Shown: positions 43,820 through 55,504, counted from the first letter of the stretch. The stretch: DNA of 64,000 nt from Dama dama (GCF_033118175.1 NC_083692.1:92243501-92307500), one strand, 5' to 3'. The notes: a model not told the origin generated them from the letters alone. Program-made: numbers and translations.

Positions 43820-44604
43820 TATGCAGATAACACCGCCCTTATGGCAGAAAGTGAACAGGAACTAAAAAGCCTCTTGATGAAAGTGAAAGAGGAGAGTGAA
43901 AAAGTTGGCTTAAAGCTTAACATTCAGAAAACTAAGATCATGGCATCTGGTCCCATCACCTCATGGGAAATAGATGGGGAGACAGTGGAAACAGTGTCAG
44001 ACTTTTTTTTTTTGGCTCCAGAATCACTGCGGATGGTGACTGCAGCCATGAAATTAAAAGACGCTTACTCCTTGGAAGGAAAGTTATGACCAACCTAGAT
44101 AGCATATTAAAAAGCAGAGACATTACTTTGCCAACAAAGGTCTGTCTGGTCAAAGCTATGGTTTTTCCAGTGGTCATGTATGGATGTGAGAGCTGGACTG
44201 TGAAAAAAGCTGAATACCAAATTGATGCTTTTGAAGTGTGGTGTTGGAGAAGACTCTTGAGAGTCCCTTGGACTGCAAGGAGATTCAACCAGTCCATCCT
44301 AAAGGAGATCAGTCCTGGATGTTCATTGGAAGGACTGATGCTGAAGCTGAAACTCCAGTACTTTGGACACCTCATTGGAAGAGTTGACTCGTTGGAAAAG
44401 ACCCTGATGCTGGGAGGGATTGGGGGCAGGAGGAGAAGGGGATGACAGAGGATGAGATGGCTGGATGGCATCACCGGCTCGATGGGCATGAGTTTGAGTA
44501 AACTCCGGGAGGTGGTGATGGACAGGGAGGCCTGGCGTGCTGCGATTCATGGGGTCGCCAGGAGTCGGACACGACTGAGCGACTGAACTGAACTGACTGA
44601 ACTG
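43820..44604 (+). mobile_element. BovB LINE, 5'-truncated, with TSD
   Basis: 785 bp of sense BovB starting exactly at the codons TATGCAGATAAC (YADN). It runs through reverse-transcriptase C-terminal coding sequence (frames at 43841-44089 and 43963-44445 with KLNIQKTKIMASGPITSW and VVMYGCESWTVKKAE) to the 3' tail ACTGAACTGAACTGACTG. A T-rich slip near 44,002 breaks the frame. Direct repeat AACTCCTCTGA at 43809-43819 and 44605-44615. Confidence 0.95.
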
Positions 44605-44615
44605 AACTCCTCTGA

Positions 44616-45093
44616 GTGCTGGCACCAGGTTTAGTAGGACCCTAGCTACAGATGGAATTCACCCTGCTTTTCTGTCCAGCCATATTTCAGAGTCCTGAGC
44701 CTCATGGTTAGCAAGCCGAGTTCTCAGAACACAAAAGAAGCTTAGTAAGATGTTGGCCTTTAAAAAAGATATGTCTGCATCTTCCAGAACTGCAGTTCTT
44801 ACACTTGCTTATAAAATAGCAAGTGTTGTGTTTAATTCTTTGGGTTCTCAGAAGGAGGAATTTATATGGAGTATAACTTCTTTTGTTAAAGGAGTTCCTA
44901 AGGCTAGCTGTTATACTACATTGTATTTACTTATCTTTGTCTTTCAGTAAGATAGTTGTTTAGGATAAGAGCTTTCTCTAAAATAAATTTTTTTTCTTTC
45001 TAATATAGTCAATGTAATCTCAATAGTGACTCAAACCAATAAACCTTATTATGACTTAACCAGTGATGAAAGAGATGTTCCATATGAGAGTGC
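44616..45093 (+). other. Intronic, nothing recognised
   Basis: No repeat or exon recognised; T-run near 44,987. Confidence 0.4.
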
Positions 45094-45114
45094 AAAAAAA
45101 AAAAAAAAAAAAAA
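45094..45114 (+). repeat. A21 tract
   Basis: Uninterrupted A21 run. The 126-aa frame 45026-45406 crosses it (giving a Lys run) and has no known motif; I regard it as chance. Confidence 0.8.
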
Positions 45115-45705
45115 TGTAGCGTTTATAAGATTCAGTAAGTTCACTTTCAAAGATAGTCTTAAAAATTCAGGTCCTTCATTGAAAGCTACAGAAGTTGAGA
45201 TGGCAAATGCCCCTTGTGGACTGGGACAAACTCCTTTGAGAACTGGCACAGTGAGTACAAAGAGATTTTCTGAAAGCTTGTCTATTCAACTGGCCGCCAG
45301 CTGTACCCCAGTGAGCACAGCTTCTGGATGGCAGAGACCAGAGAGACTATTTTCGTTCACTAGTCACAAAGCCACTCTCTTAAGATGTAGAGCAAGAAAA
45401 CAGTGACCATTTCTGGGAGGCAAAGGATCAACAAAATCCATAAGTACTCATACCAAATAACCAAGAGTCGCAAGGCAGAAGGAGCTAGTTCCAGAATTAT
45501 TTTTTCCTGCTAATCTAAATTTAGAAAGAGAAAGAACAAGACTCCTACCACCATTCTGCTTCCACCTGACTGCAGATGGAGACTTGGATGTCTGTCATGG
45601 TGAGAATTGCACATTTTGCTGCCTCTTGTCAGAGGTCCCAGAATCTTCAGCAGCGTGGGAGTGAGCAGTACCCAACCCTTGAGGTCTCCTGACTGGCTTG
45701 TCGGA
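45115..45705 (+). other. Intronic, nothing recognised
   Basis: No family recognised; possibly old LTR-related given the neighbour to the right. Confidence 0.3.
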
Positions 45706-46440
45706 AGTGTTGAACAGGACAGTTTTTCCTCTACTCTTCAAAGGTGTTTTTGACTGGTCTAGTAATCAAATTGAAGTAACACAGATTAATACATTAAATT
45801 TTATATATAAAGGAAACCCACATACATAAGAAATGTAAAGACAGAAGGGTTAAATGATGTTGTCACTCAGTATCTGCAGAGGATTAGTCCTTGGGCTTAT
45901 TGCAGTGACACCAAAGACCTTGAATGTTTAAGTCTCAGTCAGCCTTCTGCATCTGCACATTTCTCATCTGTGGATTCTGCCAACCAAGAATTGTAGACAT
46001 AGTGCACAATCCAAAGTTTGAGTCTGTGGATGTGGAGCTGGTGGGTACAGGTATATTTATTGAAGAAAATCCATGTATAAGTGACTTATGATTCAAAGCT
46101 GGGTTGTTCAAGGGTCAACTGTATATATGCAGTCCTAAGCTAGGAATGGAAAAGGGCATCAAAGAGGGGAAAGACATTTCACAGGAGAATAAGAAGAGCA
46201 GATGTTTGATTAGAAATTTGCCCTGCCATAAAGATGGGTCAGTCAGTAAAGTTTATTTTTGCTAATAATTCTGACCCTGAAAGACCTTCAATTTAAATTA
46301 TTCTTAGTAGTCCAGGAAGGGGCAGAAGTTTCTCTGGAGTCTGCGGGATCTCTATTGCCTTTTAGGTCAAAATAATCCATATGCCGAGGTGACACATTTG
46401 GGGAGTCTTGTTCTGAATTCCTCCAACAGGATAAAAGAAA
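45706..46440 (-). mobile_element. LTR-like element, copy 3, split by a DNA-transposon fossil
   Basis: CAGTTTTTCCTCTACTCTTC, ACTGGTCTAGTAATCAAATT, then after the insert TTTGCCCTGCCATAAAGATG, GGAAGGGGCAGAAGTTTCTC, GCCTTTTAGGTCAAAATAAT, GAGGTGACACATTTGGGGAG. Same block order as copy 2 at 37,360-37,870. Confidence 0.5.
45885..46130 (+). mobile_element. Tigger-type DNA transposon fossil
   Basis: The right end GGGTTGTTCAAGGGTCAACTG is the terminal-repeat pattern of Tigger2/MER28-like mariner-related elements, preceded by AAAATCCATGTATAAGTGAC. The left part is less clear. Confidence 0.5.
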
Positions 46441-48121
46441 CTGCCCAAATGTGCTTAGTTTTTATAGGAAAGTGCTTTCCACATTGTTGAAAATAACAGG
46501 ATAAGAACAGATGAGGCATACAGGTAAGCTGAGCAATTTAATTTCACCATTGACTATAGTCGTAATAGGAGAAACTCTTTTCCTTTTGAAACACTAAATT
46601 GTAAAGTTGATGAAGCACCTCTTAGGGATTCTTTATCTTCCAGTTTCCTACTGCTACCCCTCCCCCCAGCAAAAACAACAAGCAAGAAGATAATTGTCTC
46701 TGAATTATTCAGCTAATTACTGGTAGAGCTAGAACTGGGAGGCTTTCTAAAAGTACTGCACTCCACTTGGTTATTGCACAAATGTGAATTCCTCAGAATG
46801 ACTTTTTCTGTTCTAAACTGCTGCAAAAAATATTTTAAGTTAGGTTTTATTCAAAGTTTGATCCTTAAATCTAGGTTTAGGGAACTTTGACCATAAGTTG
46901 TTTTTCTGTTTTATTATTTGAATTTTAGTTTTTAAACAATAAATTTGTGATAATCTGAAGAATAACTATTGGTTATGCTAGAACTAAGCTTAACAAACAG
47001 TCTAGTTTTACTTTGTGAATATTACTTTCATATTCAGTTCTGCGTTAGTGTTTTTACTTAGGAGACCATTTGAGTTGCTTTGGTTTATGAGAATATCCAT
47101 CTTGATTTCTCCCCTTAAGAGAAATTTTGGAGCGTTCTTTAATATTTGTTGAAAATGGTAAGATACTAACAGATTAGTTATACAGATGTGCTGACAATTT
47201 AAATTCATTTTGAGCAGAGCCCTGAAAGAAAACATTTGTCAAATACAAATCTTAAAATCAAAAATCTAAAGGAAAATACATATCTAAACTTTATGTTTCA
47301 AATACTGTTGCCAAAATCTATCTGGTCAAAGAGATTTAAGAATAAGCAGGATAGACTTTAAAAGACCAATAGCACCTTGCTAGCACATTGCTAATAAGGA
47401 CTAATAGGTACTTAAACTGATGAAAGTGATTCAGACAACAATGGATTAACCCCCTACGGTGCTCTGGTTTTTTTTTTTTTTGTTTTTTTTTTTTTTAAGC
47501 TGTTAATAGACATTAGCTTTTTAAAGAAAGACTAACACTTTTATATTCGTTTTCTAAGCTTTTGGTACATTAGTGAACTGTAATAGCCACTTGCTATATT
47601 CGATTCTCACAGCTCAGGGCATTTTCCAGAGTATTTTTGAGAGATGCTAACTGCTTTGAAAATTTAGATTCCTATAGTCTTTAAGAAGTCTTAATGTAAT
47701 AAGAAATGATTTTATATTACATTTTGATTACTGTAACCAAAGTTTTTTGTAGAAGTTATATGGGAGGAATAAATGCTGATATATTTTTCGCTGACAAAAA
47801 GAGTGTTATATATAGTAAAAGTGATCATTCTCAGATTTTTTTAACATAAGGCCAGAATATTTCCAGTAGAGTATAACTATGAAATTATAAGTATTATAAA
47901 TGGTTATTTTCTAGAAATGAATCTTAAAGATTTGAACTACTAAGTATATATGAGGAAGAAGGATTTTAAAAATATAACTTCCTTTAAAATACAAGTAAAC
48001 TTTGGTGCTGACTCCCTATAAATTAGAATAATGAATCTTGTTTAGGCGCACTGCTTTTAATAGTATTTCTTTAGAAAAGATATTGGTGAATCATTGCGGA
48101 CGTTGTACGTTCATATGCTGT
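46441..48121 (+). other. AT-rich intron, largely unique
   Basis: A weak antisense MIR signal at about 46,680-46,770 (AATTACTGGTAGAGCTAGAA) and two T-runs at 47,469-47,497. Minus frame 47008-47235 has no motif. No exon seen. Confidence 0.45.
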
Positions 48122-48452
48122 GCCCTGCTTAGTCGCTCAGTCGTGTCCAGCTCTTTGCGCCCCCATGGACTGTAGCCTAGTGAGCTTCTCTGTCCTTGGG
48201 GATTCTCCAGGCAAGAACACGACAGGGGGTTGCCATGCCCTCCTGCAGGAGATCTTCCCAACCCAGGGATCAAACCCAGGTCTCCCCCATTGCAGGCGGA
48301 TTCTTTACCATCTGAGCCACCAGGGAAGCCCAAGAATACTGGAGTGGGGAGCCTATCCCTTCTTCAGGGCAACTTCCTGATCCAGGAATTGAACCGGGGT
48401 CTCTTGCATTTCTGGAGGATTCTTTACCAGCTGAGCTGCCAGGGAAGCCCCT
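48122..48452 (-). mobile_element. Bov-tA SINE with duplicated tRNA-like part
   Basis: Reverse Bov-tA (TTAGTCGCTCAGTCGTGTCC to GAGCCACCAGGGAAGCC, 48,331), immediately followed by a second tRNA-like unit (AAGAATACTGGAGTGGGG to GAGCTGCCAGGGAAGCCCC). Same design as 2371-2660. Confidence 0.9.
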
Positions 48453-49091
48453 TTATGTTTCGTGCTTCATAGTAATGCATTTTGTGTATATTTTGTTCAT
48501 TCCTGTGGTCACAAAAAAAGTACCATCTAGACCACAAATTAGGAACTATGCTTTTGTTTTCACTTTTAAGAATTATCAAAGACCCCAATTTTTGGTGAAG
48601 TCTTAATTTACCCAGATTACATACATCACAACATTACTTAATCCAGTCAATACATTCTTCAGCATTTACTTATGTCATGCACTCAGCTTCTTCAAGGTTG
48701 TTTGAAAACGAAGTCAAATCTCTATTAGCTTTAGAGCGATATTTCACTTAGGATACAGTGTTAGATAAACTATGCTTAGATAAACTAAGTTTGTGACTTA
48801 AACTCATTTTAATAGCAAGGTCAGTAGTTTGAATTAGAAATAAACATTATAGCATTGCTTTGAGTTACAAATAAATATTATACAAATTACTGCCCTAAAC
48901 TCAATGAATGATGAGAGAATTGCTAAAAACAGAAAGGCAGTCATATATCATTTTTAAAATTGACTTGCTCGATACTAATGTTTTCTGCTTCTAAAATTTC
49001 TTCTCTATACCTCCTGCTCTTATCTTTAGCTTCCCTTTGCTTATTTTGACAACATAAAAGGACATGGGAACAGCAGTGTTGATTTTTTTTA
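48453..49091 (+). other. Intronic, nothing recognised
   Basis: AT-rich without assignable features. Confidence 0.45.
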
Positions 49092-49300
49092 AGCTTTCAC
49101 TGCATGACATACATTAGCTAAGTGTTTCATGTGTCTTTATCATTTAAGCCTCACAATCCATATTTGAAGTAATTGCAGTGAGCCCCATTTTACAGATGAA
49201 GAAATTGAGTTTAAATAATTTTCCCACAGGTAAACAACTCAAAAATGGTAGAGCCAGGATGAGAGCACCTGTGAGTAACACCAGTGTGCTGACTCTGTCT
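49092..49300 (-). mobile_element. MIR SINE
   Basis: Antisense MIR: CTAAGTGTTTCATGTGTC, TTTAAGCCTCACAATCCAT, GAGCCCCATTTTACAGATGA, AGAAATTGAG, GGTAGAGCCAGGATGAGAGC. Confidence 0.85.
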
Positions 49301-49484
49301 TTCTGTTTTTACTTTGACAGATTTATAAAAGTGATGAGACTGCATGAGGTCATCAGATATAGAAAGGTGAATAATACCTTGTGTTTTCTCGGAGCTCATG
49401 GTGTCAGAGAAAGACAGAGGTCATATGAGTAAGGTCAGAATGCTTTATGAACCCAGACAAGGTTCATATGACAGGCTGCCTCTA

Positions 49485-49667
49485 GGAGAGTTTTTTAACC
49501 TTGACACTTTTGACGTTTTGGCCTGGGTAATTCTTTGTTGGGAATGGGTTAAGGCTATTCTTTATATTGTAGGGTGTTTAGCAGTAAACATGGCCTCTAC
49601 CCTCTAGATTTCAGTAGCACACCTTCCCTCTCAACCCTTACCCCCAAAACATATGTGCGCACACGCG

Positions 49668-49700
<33 letters not shown>

Positions 49701-49790
49701 GACAGCCAAAACTGTCTCCAGACATTGTCAAATGCTCTACTGGTAGGCAGGGAATAAAATTGTCCTTGTTGAGGACCACTACTGTAGGGT
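49485..49790 (-). mobile_element. Non-autonomous DNA-transposon fossil containing a microsatellite
   Basis: TTTTTTAACCTTGACACTTT, TGACGTTTTGGCCTGGGTAA, GTGTTTAGCAGTAAACATGG, then after the microsatellite AAAACTGTCTCCAGACATTG and TTGTTGAGGACCACTACTG. Its ends resemble the terminal inverted repeats of a hAT-type element; family and strand not certain. Confidence 0.55.
49656..49701. repeat. (CG)n/(CA)n alternating microsatellite
   Basis: GTGCGCACACGCGCGCGCGC continuing into about 12 CA units: a purine-pyrimidine alternating run inside a DNA-transposon fossil. Confidence 0.9.
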
Positions 49791-50571
49791 TAGAGAAGGC
49801 TTATCACAAGTGACACTTGAGTGGAATCTTGTAGAAGTCACATTCTAGATAGAACTAATATATATAAAAGCATGGAGGGGTGAGTCAGTATATTACTTTC
49901 AGGAGTGAGTAAAATGTTTGTGATGGCTGGAGCACTTAGAGTATGTGGGTATTGAGGAGATAGTAAGAGAACAGTTGACAAAATAATGGAGGAAAAAAGT
50001 CTAGATTTGTAGATGAGGGACAGTCTGATCCACACTATATTTAATCCTAGCCGGTCTTTTGAGTTCAGTGGTGTGATTAAATACCTTAATTCTATAGTTG
50101 ATTATCAAATCTTTAAGAACTCTGTTTTTGCAAATCTCAGGCCAATTAATTTGGCTATTGTTTGTCATGTTGCTAGAAAATGGCATGGAAATGGAGGAAA
50201 GTACAATAGACAGTTTATGTTTTTTTGAGGAATATGTTCTGAGACCTTTTCAAATCCCCCGTTTTGGTGAGTGCAGTAATTTCTTAGATTCCTTTGCTAC
50301 TGTTTTCACTACCAGTAGCAATTGACTTATTTTCTGGCTCTTTTCCTCACAGAAATAAAATGGATTTTTGTTTGTTTGTGGTTAGTTCATTTAGTAGAGT
50401 TGTATCACACACAGATGAAAGAAGCACTACGTTGAGATTGGATTCCAGACAGTTGTCAGACTCATTCACTGTATTGATGACTTGTTCCTGAATACCACAA
50501 AGCTCAAAACCATAACTGTATTTCAGCAAAATTAAAACTATATTGCATGAACATTTTAGGGTATTTACTGA
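49791..50571 (+). other. Intronic; possible ancient repeat in left part
   Basis: 49,803-49,975 has the look of an old dispersed repeat (GTGACACTTGAGTGGAATCT) but I cannot name it. Overlapping small frames at 50,001-50,325 have no motif. Confidence 0.35.
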
Positions 50572-50650
50572 AAAAATCCCATGGACAGAGCCCCAGTCCC
50601 TGGGGTCACAAGAGTTGGACATGATTTAGCGACTAATCTACCACCACCAC
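50572..50650 (+). mobile_element. Bov-A/Bov-tA 3' fragment
   Basis: AAAAATCCCATGGACAGAGC, CCCAGTCCCTGGGGTCACAA, GAGTTGGACATGATTTAGCG, tail CCACCACCAC. Confidence 0.8.
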
Positions 50651-51299
50651 TGAGAGTTAAGCCCTCAAATGTTAAGTCCACAAATATCTTCTGTATTAAT
50701 ATTTTGGAGACCAGTGACGTATAGGGGGAAAATATTAAAATTTTTTTGCACTTTAATTTTATGACCAGTGAGGTTGGCAGAAGACGGGGAGGAATCAGTG
50801 AGAGATGGAAGAGGCATAAGACAACAGAAAATCAGGGAGTAAGGGGTAGAAAGAAAGAGTAAACACCTGCTTTGGGCTCTGGGCCTCAGATAACATTTCA
50901 ATTATTCTATCCATGAAGGGACTAAGCTCCGCAAAACATGCTTTATTCTCTTTGCAGTCTGCAGAATCCAAGATGGTGCCTTGGACTTAGTAATTATTCA
51001 AGAAGTGTTTGATTCATAGCTGAATGACAGGCTGATGAATCAGTGCTCAGTTCTTCAAATATTCTCATCCTTAGTTGTTAGCCTCGAGTAGCCCTACATC
51101 CCTAGAGTAGCCTCTTGGGGTAGAAAGTATTCCCCAGACTATATCAGCAGCAGCCTGAGGAGTAAATGAAATTTAGGCAAGGGCTAAATTCAGGCTCAAG
51201 CTGATTTCCCTACTCTATGTTTTGGGGATTGGTAAATATATCAATTATTTAGTATGAAGTCTCCCTTCAGCCCTTTTCTAAATACGCAGTTTCATCTGA
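50651..51299 (+). other. Intronic, nothing recognised
   Basis: No repeat or exon recognised. Confidence 0.4.
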
Positions 51300-51535
51300 C
51301 TAGAGCATTCCCCAGCATACTGCTTTGAATAATACTTAGTCCTCAATGTTTAGGTCTTTTCTCTTTTTATTAATTGGAGGATAATTGCTTTAAATGTTGT
51401 GTTGGTTTCTGGCACACAACATCGTGAATCAGTTGTAACTATATATATATCTTCCCTCCTTCTAGAACCTCCCTTCCACCCTAGGTCTCTTCTGAATCAT
51501 TCCTTCTTTCCTGAAGTCTTTCCTGGCTAATGGCA
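51300..51535 (+). mobile_element. L2-like fragment, split by L1
   Basis: TAGAGCATTCCCCAGCATAC at left. After the L1 insert CTTCTGAATCATTCCTTCTT and CCTGAAGTCTTTCCTGGCTA resume a sense L2-like pattern. Confidence 0.45.
51363..51481 (-). mobile_element. Ruminant L1 3' UTR fragment with TSD
   Basis: TTATTAATTGGAGGATAATT, GTTGTGTTGGTTTCTGGC, ACATCGTGAATCAGTTGTAA. Flanks TAGGTCTTTTCT (51351-51362) and TAGGTCTCTTCT (51482-51493), 11 of 12 identical. Confidence 0.8.
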
Positions 51536-52019
51536 GAATCACATACTCTTTGTATGTGTTCCCAGCACCATCAAACCTACAGATTTACATGCATCTGCAC
51601 CCTTCCTTTCCTCACTACTTTCTCACAGAATCAAAGATCTGAACCTCTTACTGAAAGCCGTCATTCTCTCTGTGTACCAAATCCCGTCCCCTGCTATGTG
51701 TGTATCTCTTTAATCTCTGTATCAGTTTATTCCCAGCAGGTATTCAAACATGCTGAAGTTACTAATATCTTAAAAAATCAACAGCAAAAAAAAATCTTTA
51801 TCTCATTTCCCTCCCTATGAGCCAGAGTTGCCAAAAGAATTCGTCAACAGTAAAACAAAGGTCACTCAGAATATCTAACAGAATTTATCTTGACTTACTA
51901 GCAGCCATTGACAGAATCCCTTCCCCCTCCTTGAAAAGCTTTCTATCCTATTTTCTTTCCTTAACTACAGTGATAGTGCAGTACTCTACCTTTTACCTCT
52001 TTGTTCCTCCTCAGCCTTA
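51536..52019 (+). other. Intronic, nothing recognised
   Basis: Short + frames (51530-51820, 51817-52068) have no known motif; pyrimidine-rich. Confidence 0.4.
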
Positions 52020-52290
52020 TTTTTTTTCTTCTTTTGTTATTTATGTAAAAATTTCATTGAGCCACTAATATATGACAGATACTTAGGGATATAATGGTGA
52101 ATAAGACAGATGTAAAATTTCTCATCACAGGAAAAATACTTTGTAACTCTCTATGATGACAGGTATTGTGGTGATCTTTTTTTTTTTCTTTTCATTTTGC
52201 AATATATGTAAGTGTTGAATCATTATGTTGTACACCAGATGTTATATGATGTTATATGCCAGTTATACATCAGTTTCAACAAAAGAGAGA
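52020..52290 (+). mobile_element. L1 3' UTR (older type)
   Basis: AATTTCTCATCACAGGAAAA, ATTGTGGTGATCTTTT, CATTTTGCAATATATGTAAG, TTGAATCATTATGTTGTACA, CCAGTTATACATCAG: sense L1 terminal sequence. Confidence 0.75.
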
Positions 52291-52429
52291 TGTACGTCTT
52301 GCACTAGTGTAGCCTGCCCTCTCTCAGATGCTCTCTGGGACTCTCCCTGCGGCTCATTTCCCGTCTCGCTTTGTAAACACTCCAGTGAGCAGCCTCCTGC
52401 CCTCCTATGGCCCCAGTTACGTCACTGTG

Positions 52430-53243
52430 TTCCTGACTCCCTCGTGTATGTCTTCCTCGTGAGCTCCAGGTCTGCATACCTCTGGACGTTTTCACTTTAA
52501 TGTCACATAGGCTCCTCCAATGTAACACGATCTAAAAGGTTCTAATTCTGTATTTCCTCTCTCCCGCACTCTTCTTCCTGGTCTCATTATCTCAGGCCCT
52601 GGCTCTGCCACAGCACCGTCTGCCGCTTGCCTCTGACTTCTCCTGTTCCCTTATCTTCTCACATCCATCATTCACCATGGTTAGAATAATGGTCAGTTTT
52701 TATCTGCATCTCTTCATTCCTGCAGCTACCACCCTTGACCACAACCATCTTTCTCCGTGTGAATTAAGACCACACTTCCCTTCTCTGCCTGGCCCTAGCC
52801 TTGCCCCTCTCTGTTACATTATCCATATTGTAGTCATAGTGATCTTTTTTTTTTTTCATAGTGATTGTTTTCAAAGATAAATGTGATTGACTCGGTCACT
52901 CACCTGATATGTATGTCAAATACATTTAGGAAAAATCCAAATGCTTTAATATGACTTTATAATATTATGTTTTAGGCCCTTACTTTCTTATTTAATGTTT
53001 TGCTACTTTTCCACACTCAGTGAATCAGCCTTATTTAATTCTCTAACTAACTTTCCATATTCTCTCTCACTTTAGAATCTTTTGTGCTCTTCTTGGTACT
53101 TAAAATGCTGCCACCCTGCTTGCCACTCCTGCCGTATACTCTTGATCTCTTCTTTGCTGATTCTTATTCATCTTTCAAATCCTAACTTTGATATCACTTT
53201 CTTGAGAAAGCTTTCCCTAACACCTTTCCCCTAACTCCCATTT
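52430..53243 (+). mobile_element. L2-like LINE, diverged
   Basis: Pyrimidine-rich blocks including AGGTCTGCATACCTCTGGAC, CATCCATCATTCACCATGG, TGACCACAACCATCTTTC, then ATTCTTATTCATCTTTCAAA and TTGAGAAAGCTTTCCCTAAC. The order resembles sense L2 3' sequence, strongly diverged. It is the host of the L1 inserted at 53,262. Confidence 0.5.
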
Positions 53244-53274
53244 AAATTGGATCTGCTTTAACTATACTACAGAG

Positions 53275-53816
53275 CTGTGTTGTTGTTGTTAAGTCACTCA
53301 GTTGTATTCCACTGTTGGTGACCCCATGGACTGCAGCATGCCAGGCTTCCCTGTCCTTCACTGTCTCCCAGAGTTTGGTCAAACTCCTGTCCATTTAGTC
53401 AGTGATGCCATCCAACCATCTCATCCTCTGTTGCCCCTTTCTCCTCCTGCCTTCAGTCTTTCCCAGCATCAGGATCTTTTCCAATGTGTTGGCTCTTTGC
53501 ATCAGGTGGTGAAAGTATTAGAGCTTCAGCATCAGTCCTTCCAGTGAGTATTCAGGGTTGATTTCCTTTAGGATTGACTGGTTTGATCTCCTTGCTGTCC
53601 AGGGGACTCTCAAAAGTCTTCTCCAGCACCACAGTTTGAAAGCATCAGTTCTTTGGCACTCAGCCTTCTTTATGGTCCAACTCTCACATCCATACATGAC
53701 TGCTGGGGAAAAACCATAGCTTTGACTATAGGGACCTTTGGCGGCAAAGTGATATCTTTGCTTTTTAATATGTTGTCTAGGTTTGTCATAGCTTTTCTTC
53801 CAAGGAGCAAAGCTAC
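53275..53816 (-). mobile_element. BovB LINE, 5'-truncated, inside L1
   Basis: Reverse BovB: AAGTCACTCAGTTGTATTCC, CATCCAACCATCTCATCCTC, CTTTCCCAGCATCAGGATC, CCAACTCTCACATCCATACA, CTTTTCTTCCAAGGAGCAA. The minus frame 53518-54036 includes its WCWRRLLRVPWTARRSNQ remnant. A probable short TSD is ACAGAGCT / GCAAAGCT at the two edges. Confidence 0.93.
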
Positions 53817-54734
53817 AGTAATCCAAACAGTATGCTTCTGGCAGGGAAACAGAACTGTAAATCAGTGGGGCAGGGCGAAAGCCCAGCGATAAACTCACGC
53901 ACCTATGGCCACCTAAGTGAAGGGAGCAAGACTGTGCAGTGGAGGAAGAGTAGCCTCTTTCATAAGCACAGTTCCGGGGAAACTGAACAGCTGTTTGTAC
54001 AAGAAGGGAGTTAGGACATTCCCCAACACCATACACAAAAATAAGCTAAAAATAGATTAAAGACCTGGAATGTAAGATCAGACACTGTAAAGCTCTCGAG
54101 GAAGACGTAGGCAGAATACTCTTTAGCATAAATTGCAGCAAGATCGTTTTCAATCCACCTCCTAGAATAATGAAAGTAATAACAAAAATAAACAGATGGG
54201 ATCTAATTAAACTTAGAAGCTTTTGCTCGGTAAAGGAAACCATAAACAAAACAAAAAGACAGCCCTCAGAATGGGAGAAAATATTTGCAAATGATGCAAC
54301 CAACAGGGATTAATCTCCAAAATACACAGCTCATGCAGTTCGGTATCAACAAATAATCCAATCAAAAAATGGGCAGAAGATTTAGATAGACATTTCTCCA
54401 AAGAAGACATACAGATGGCCAAAAAGTACAAAAAAAGACGCTCAACATTACTGAATAGCAGAGAAATGCAAATGAAAACTACAGTGAACCCAGTCAAAAT
54501 GGCCATCATCAAAAATCTACAAACAATAAATAGGTGTGGAGAAAAGGGAACCCTCTTACACTGGTGAGAATGTAAATTGGTCCAGCCATTATAGAGAACA
54601 GTACAGAGGTTCCTTACAAGACTAAAAATAGATCTACCATATAACCCAGCAATCCCACTCCTGGACATATACCTGGACATAACTCCAAAAGATACACGCA
54701 CCCCAGTGTTCATTGCAGTACTGTTTATAATAAC

Positions 54735-54946
54735 CGACTTCCCTGGTAGCTCAGACGGTAAAGCGTCTGCCTACAATGCTGGAGACCCGGGTTCGATCCC
54801 TGGGTTGGGAAGATCTCCTGGAGAAGGAAATAGCAACCCGCTCCAGTACCCTTGCCTGGAAAATCCCATGGACAGAGCAGCCTGGTAGGCTGCAGTCCAT
54901 GGGTTCACAAAGAGTTGGACACCATTGAACAACTTCACTTCTTCAC
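54735..54946 (+). mobile_element. Bov-tA SINE inside L1, with 11-bp TSD
   Basis: CGACTTCCCTGGTAGCTC, GGAGACCCGGGTTCGATCCC, GTTGGGAAGATCTCCTGGAG, CATGGACAGAGCAGCCTGG, tail CTTCACTTCTTCAC. Direct repeat TTTATAATAAC at 54724-54734 and 54947-54957. Confidence 0.93.
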
Positions 54947-55504
54947 TTTATAATAACTAGCACATGGAAGCAACCTAAATGTTCACCAACAGAGGAATAG
55001 ATAAAGAAGTCACGGTACATATATACAGTGGAATATTACTCAGCCATAAAAAGGAACAAAATAGTGACATTTGCAGCAGCATGAATGGACCTAGAGATTG
55101 TCATATGGAGTAAGTCAGACACAGAGAGAGAGATATTGTAGGATAGCAATCTAAAAAAAGTTACACCTGAACTTGTTACAAAACAGAAGTAGAGTCACAG
55201 ATACAGAGAACAAACTCAGGGCTGCCAGGGTTTCTGAAGGGAGAGGGATCGGTTGGGACTCATGTATACAGACTACTGTATATAAGGTAGATGACAAATG
55301 AGAACCTGCCGTGCCGTTCGGAACCCGGTCCTCTGTGATGGTCCATGTGGGAGCAGAACCTTTAAAAAGCAGAGAGCAGGGATCTGTTTATATGAACAAA
55401 TGACTCACTTTGCTGTGCGCCTGAAACTAGCACAGTGTTAATTAACTCCAATAAAAATGTTAAAAAAAATTGACAAGAAAAAAAATAATTTGGCTCTGCT
55501 TTAA

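Larger units (their letters stand above)
53262..55486 (+). mobile_element. L1 LINE, 5'-truncated, with nested BovB and Bov-tA
   Basis: Starts CTATACTACAGAGCT, is interrupted by BovB, resumes AGCTACAGTAATCCAAACAG at about 53,814, and continues through degraded ORF2 C-terminal coding sequence to a 3' UTR and A-rich tail. Flanks AAATTGGATCTGCTTTAA (53244-53261) and AATTTGGCTCTGCTTTAA (55487-55504), 16 of 18 identical. Frames at 53832-54014 (+) and 54046-54713 (-) are debris of the dead ORF2 or its complement. Confidence 0.85.

Noticed and set aside
43956..44489. 177-aa minus frame
   Set aside because: Antisense of the BovB reverse-transcriptase region.
45026..45406. 126-aa + frame crossing an A21 run
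   Set aside because: No known motif, Lys run made by a homopolymer, no splice or promoter support.
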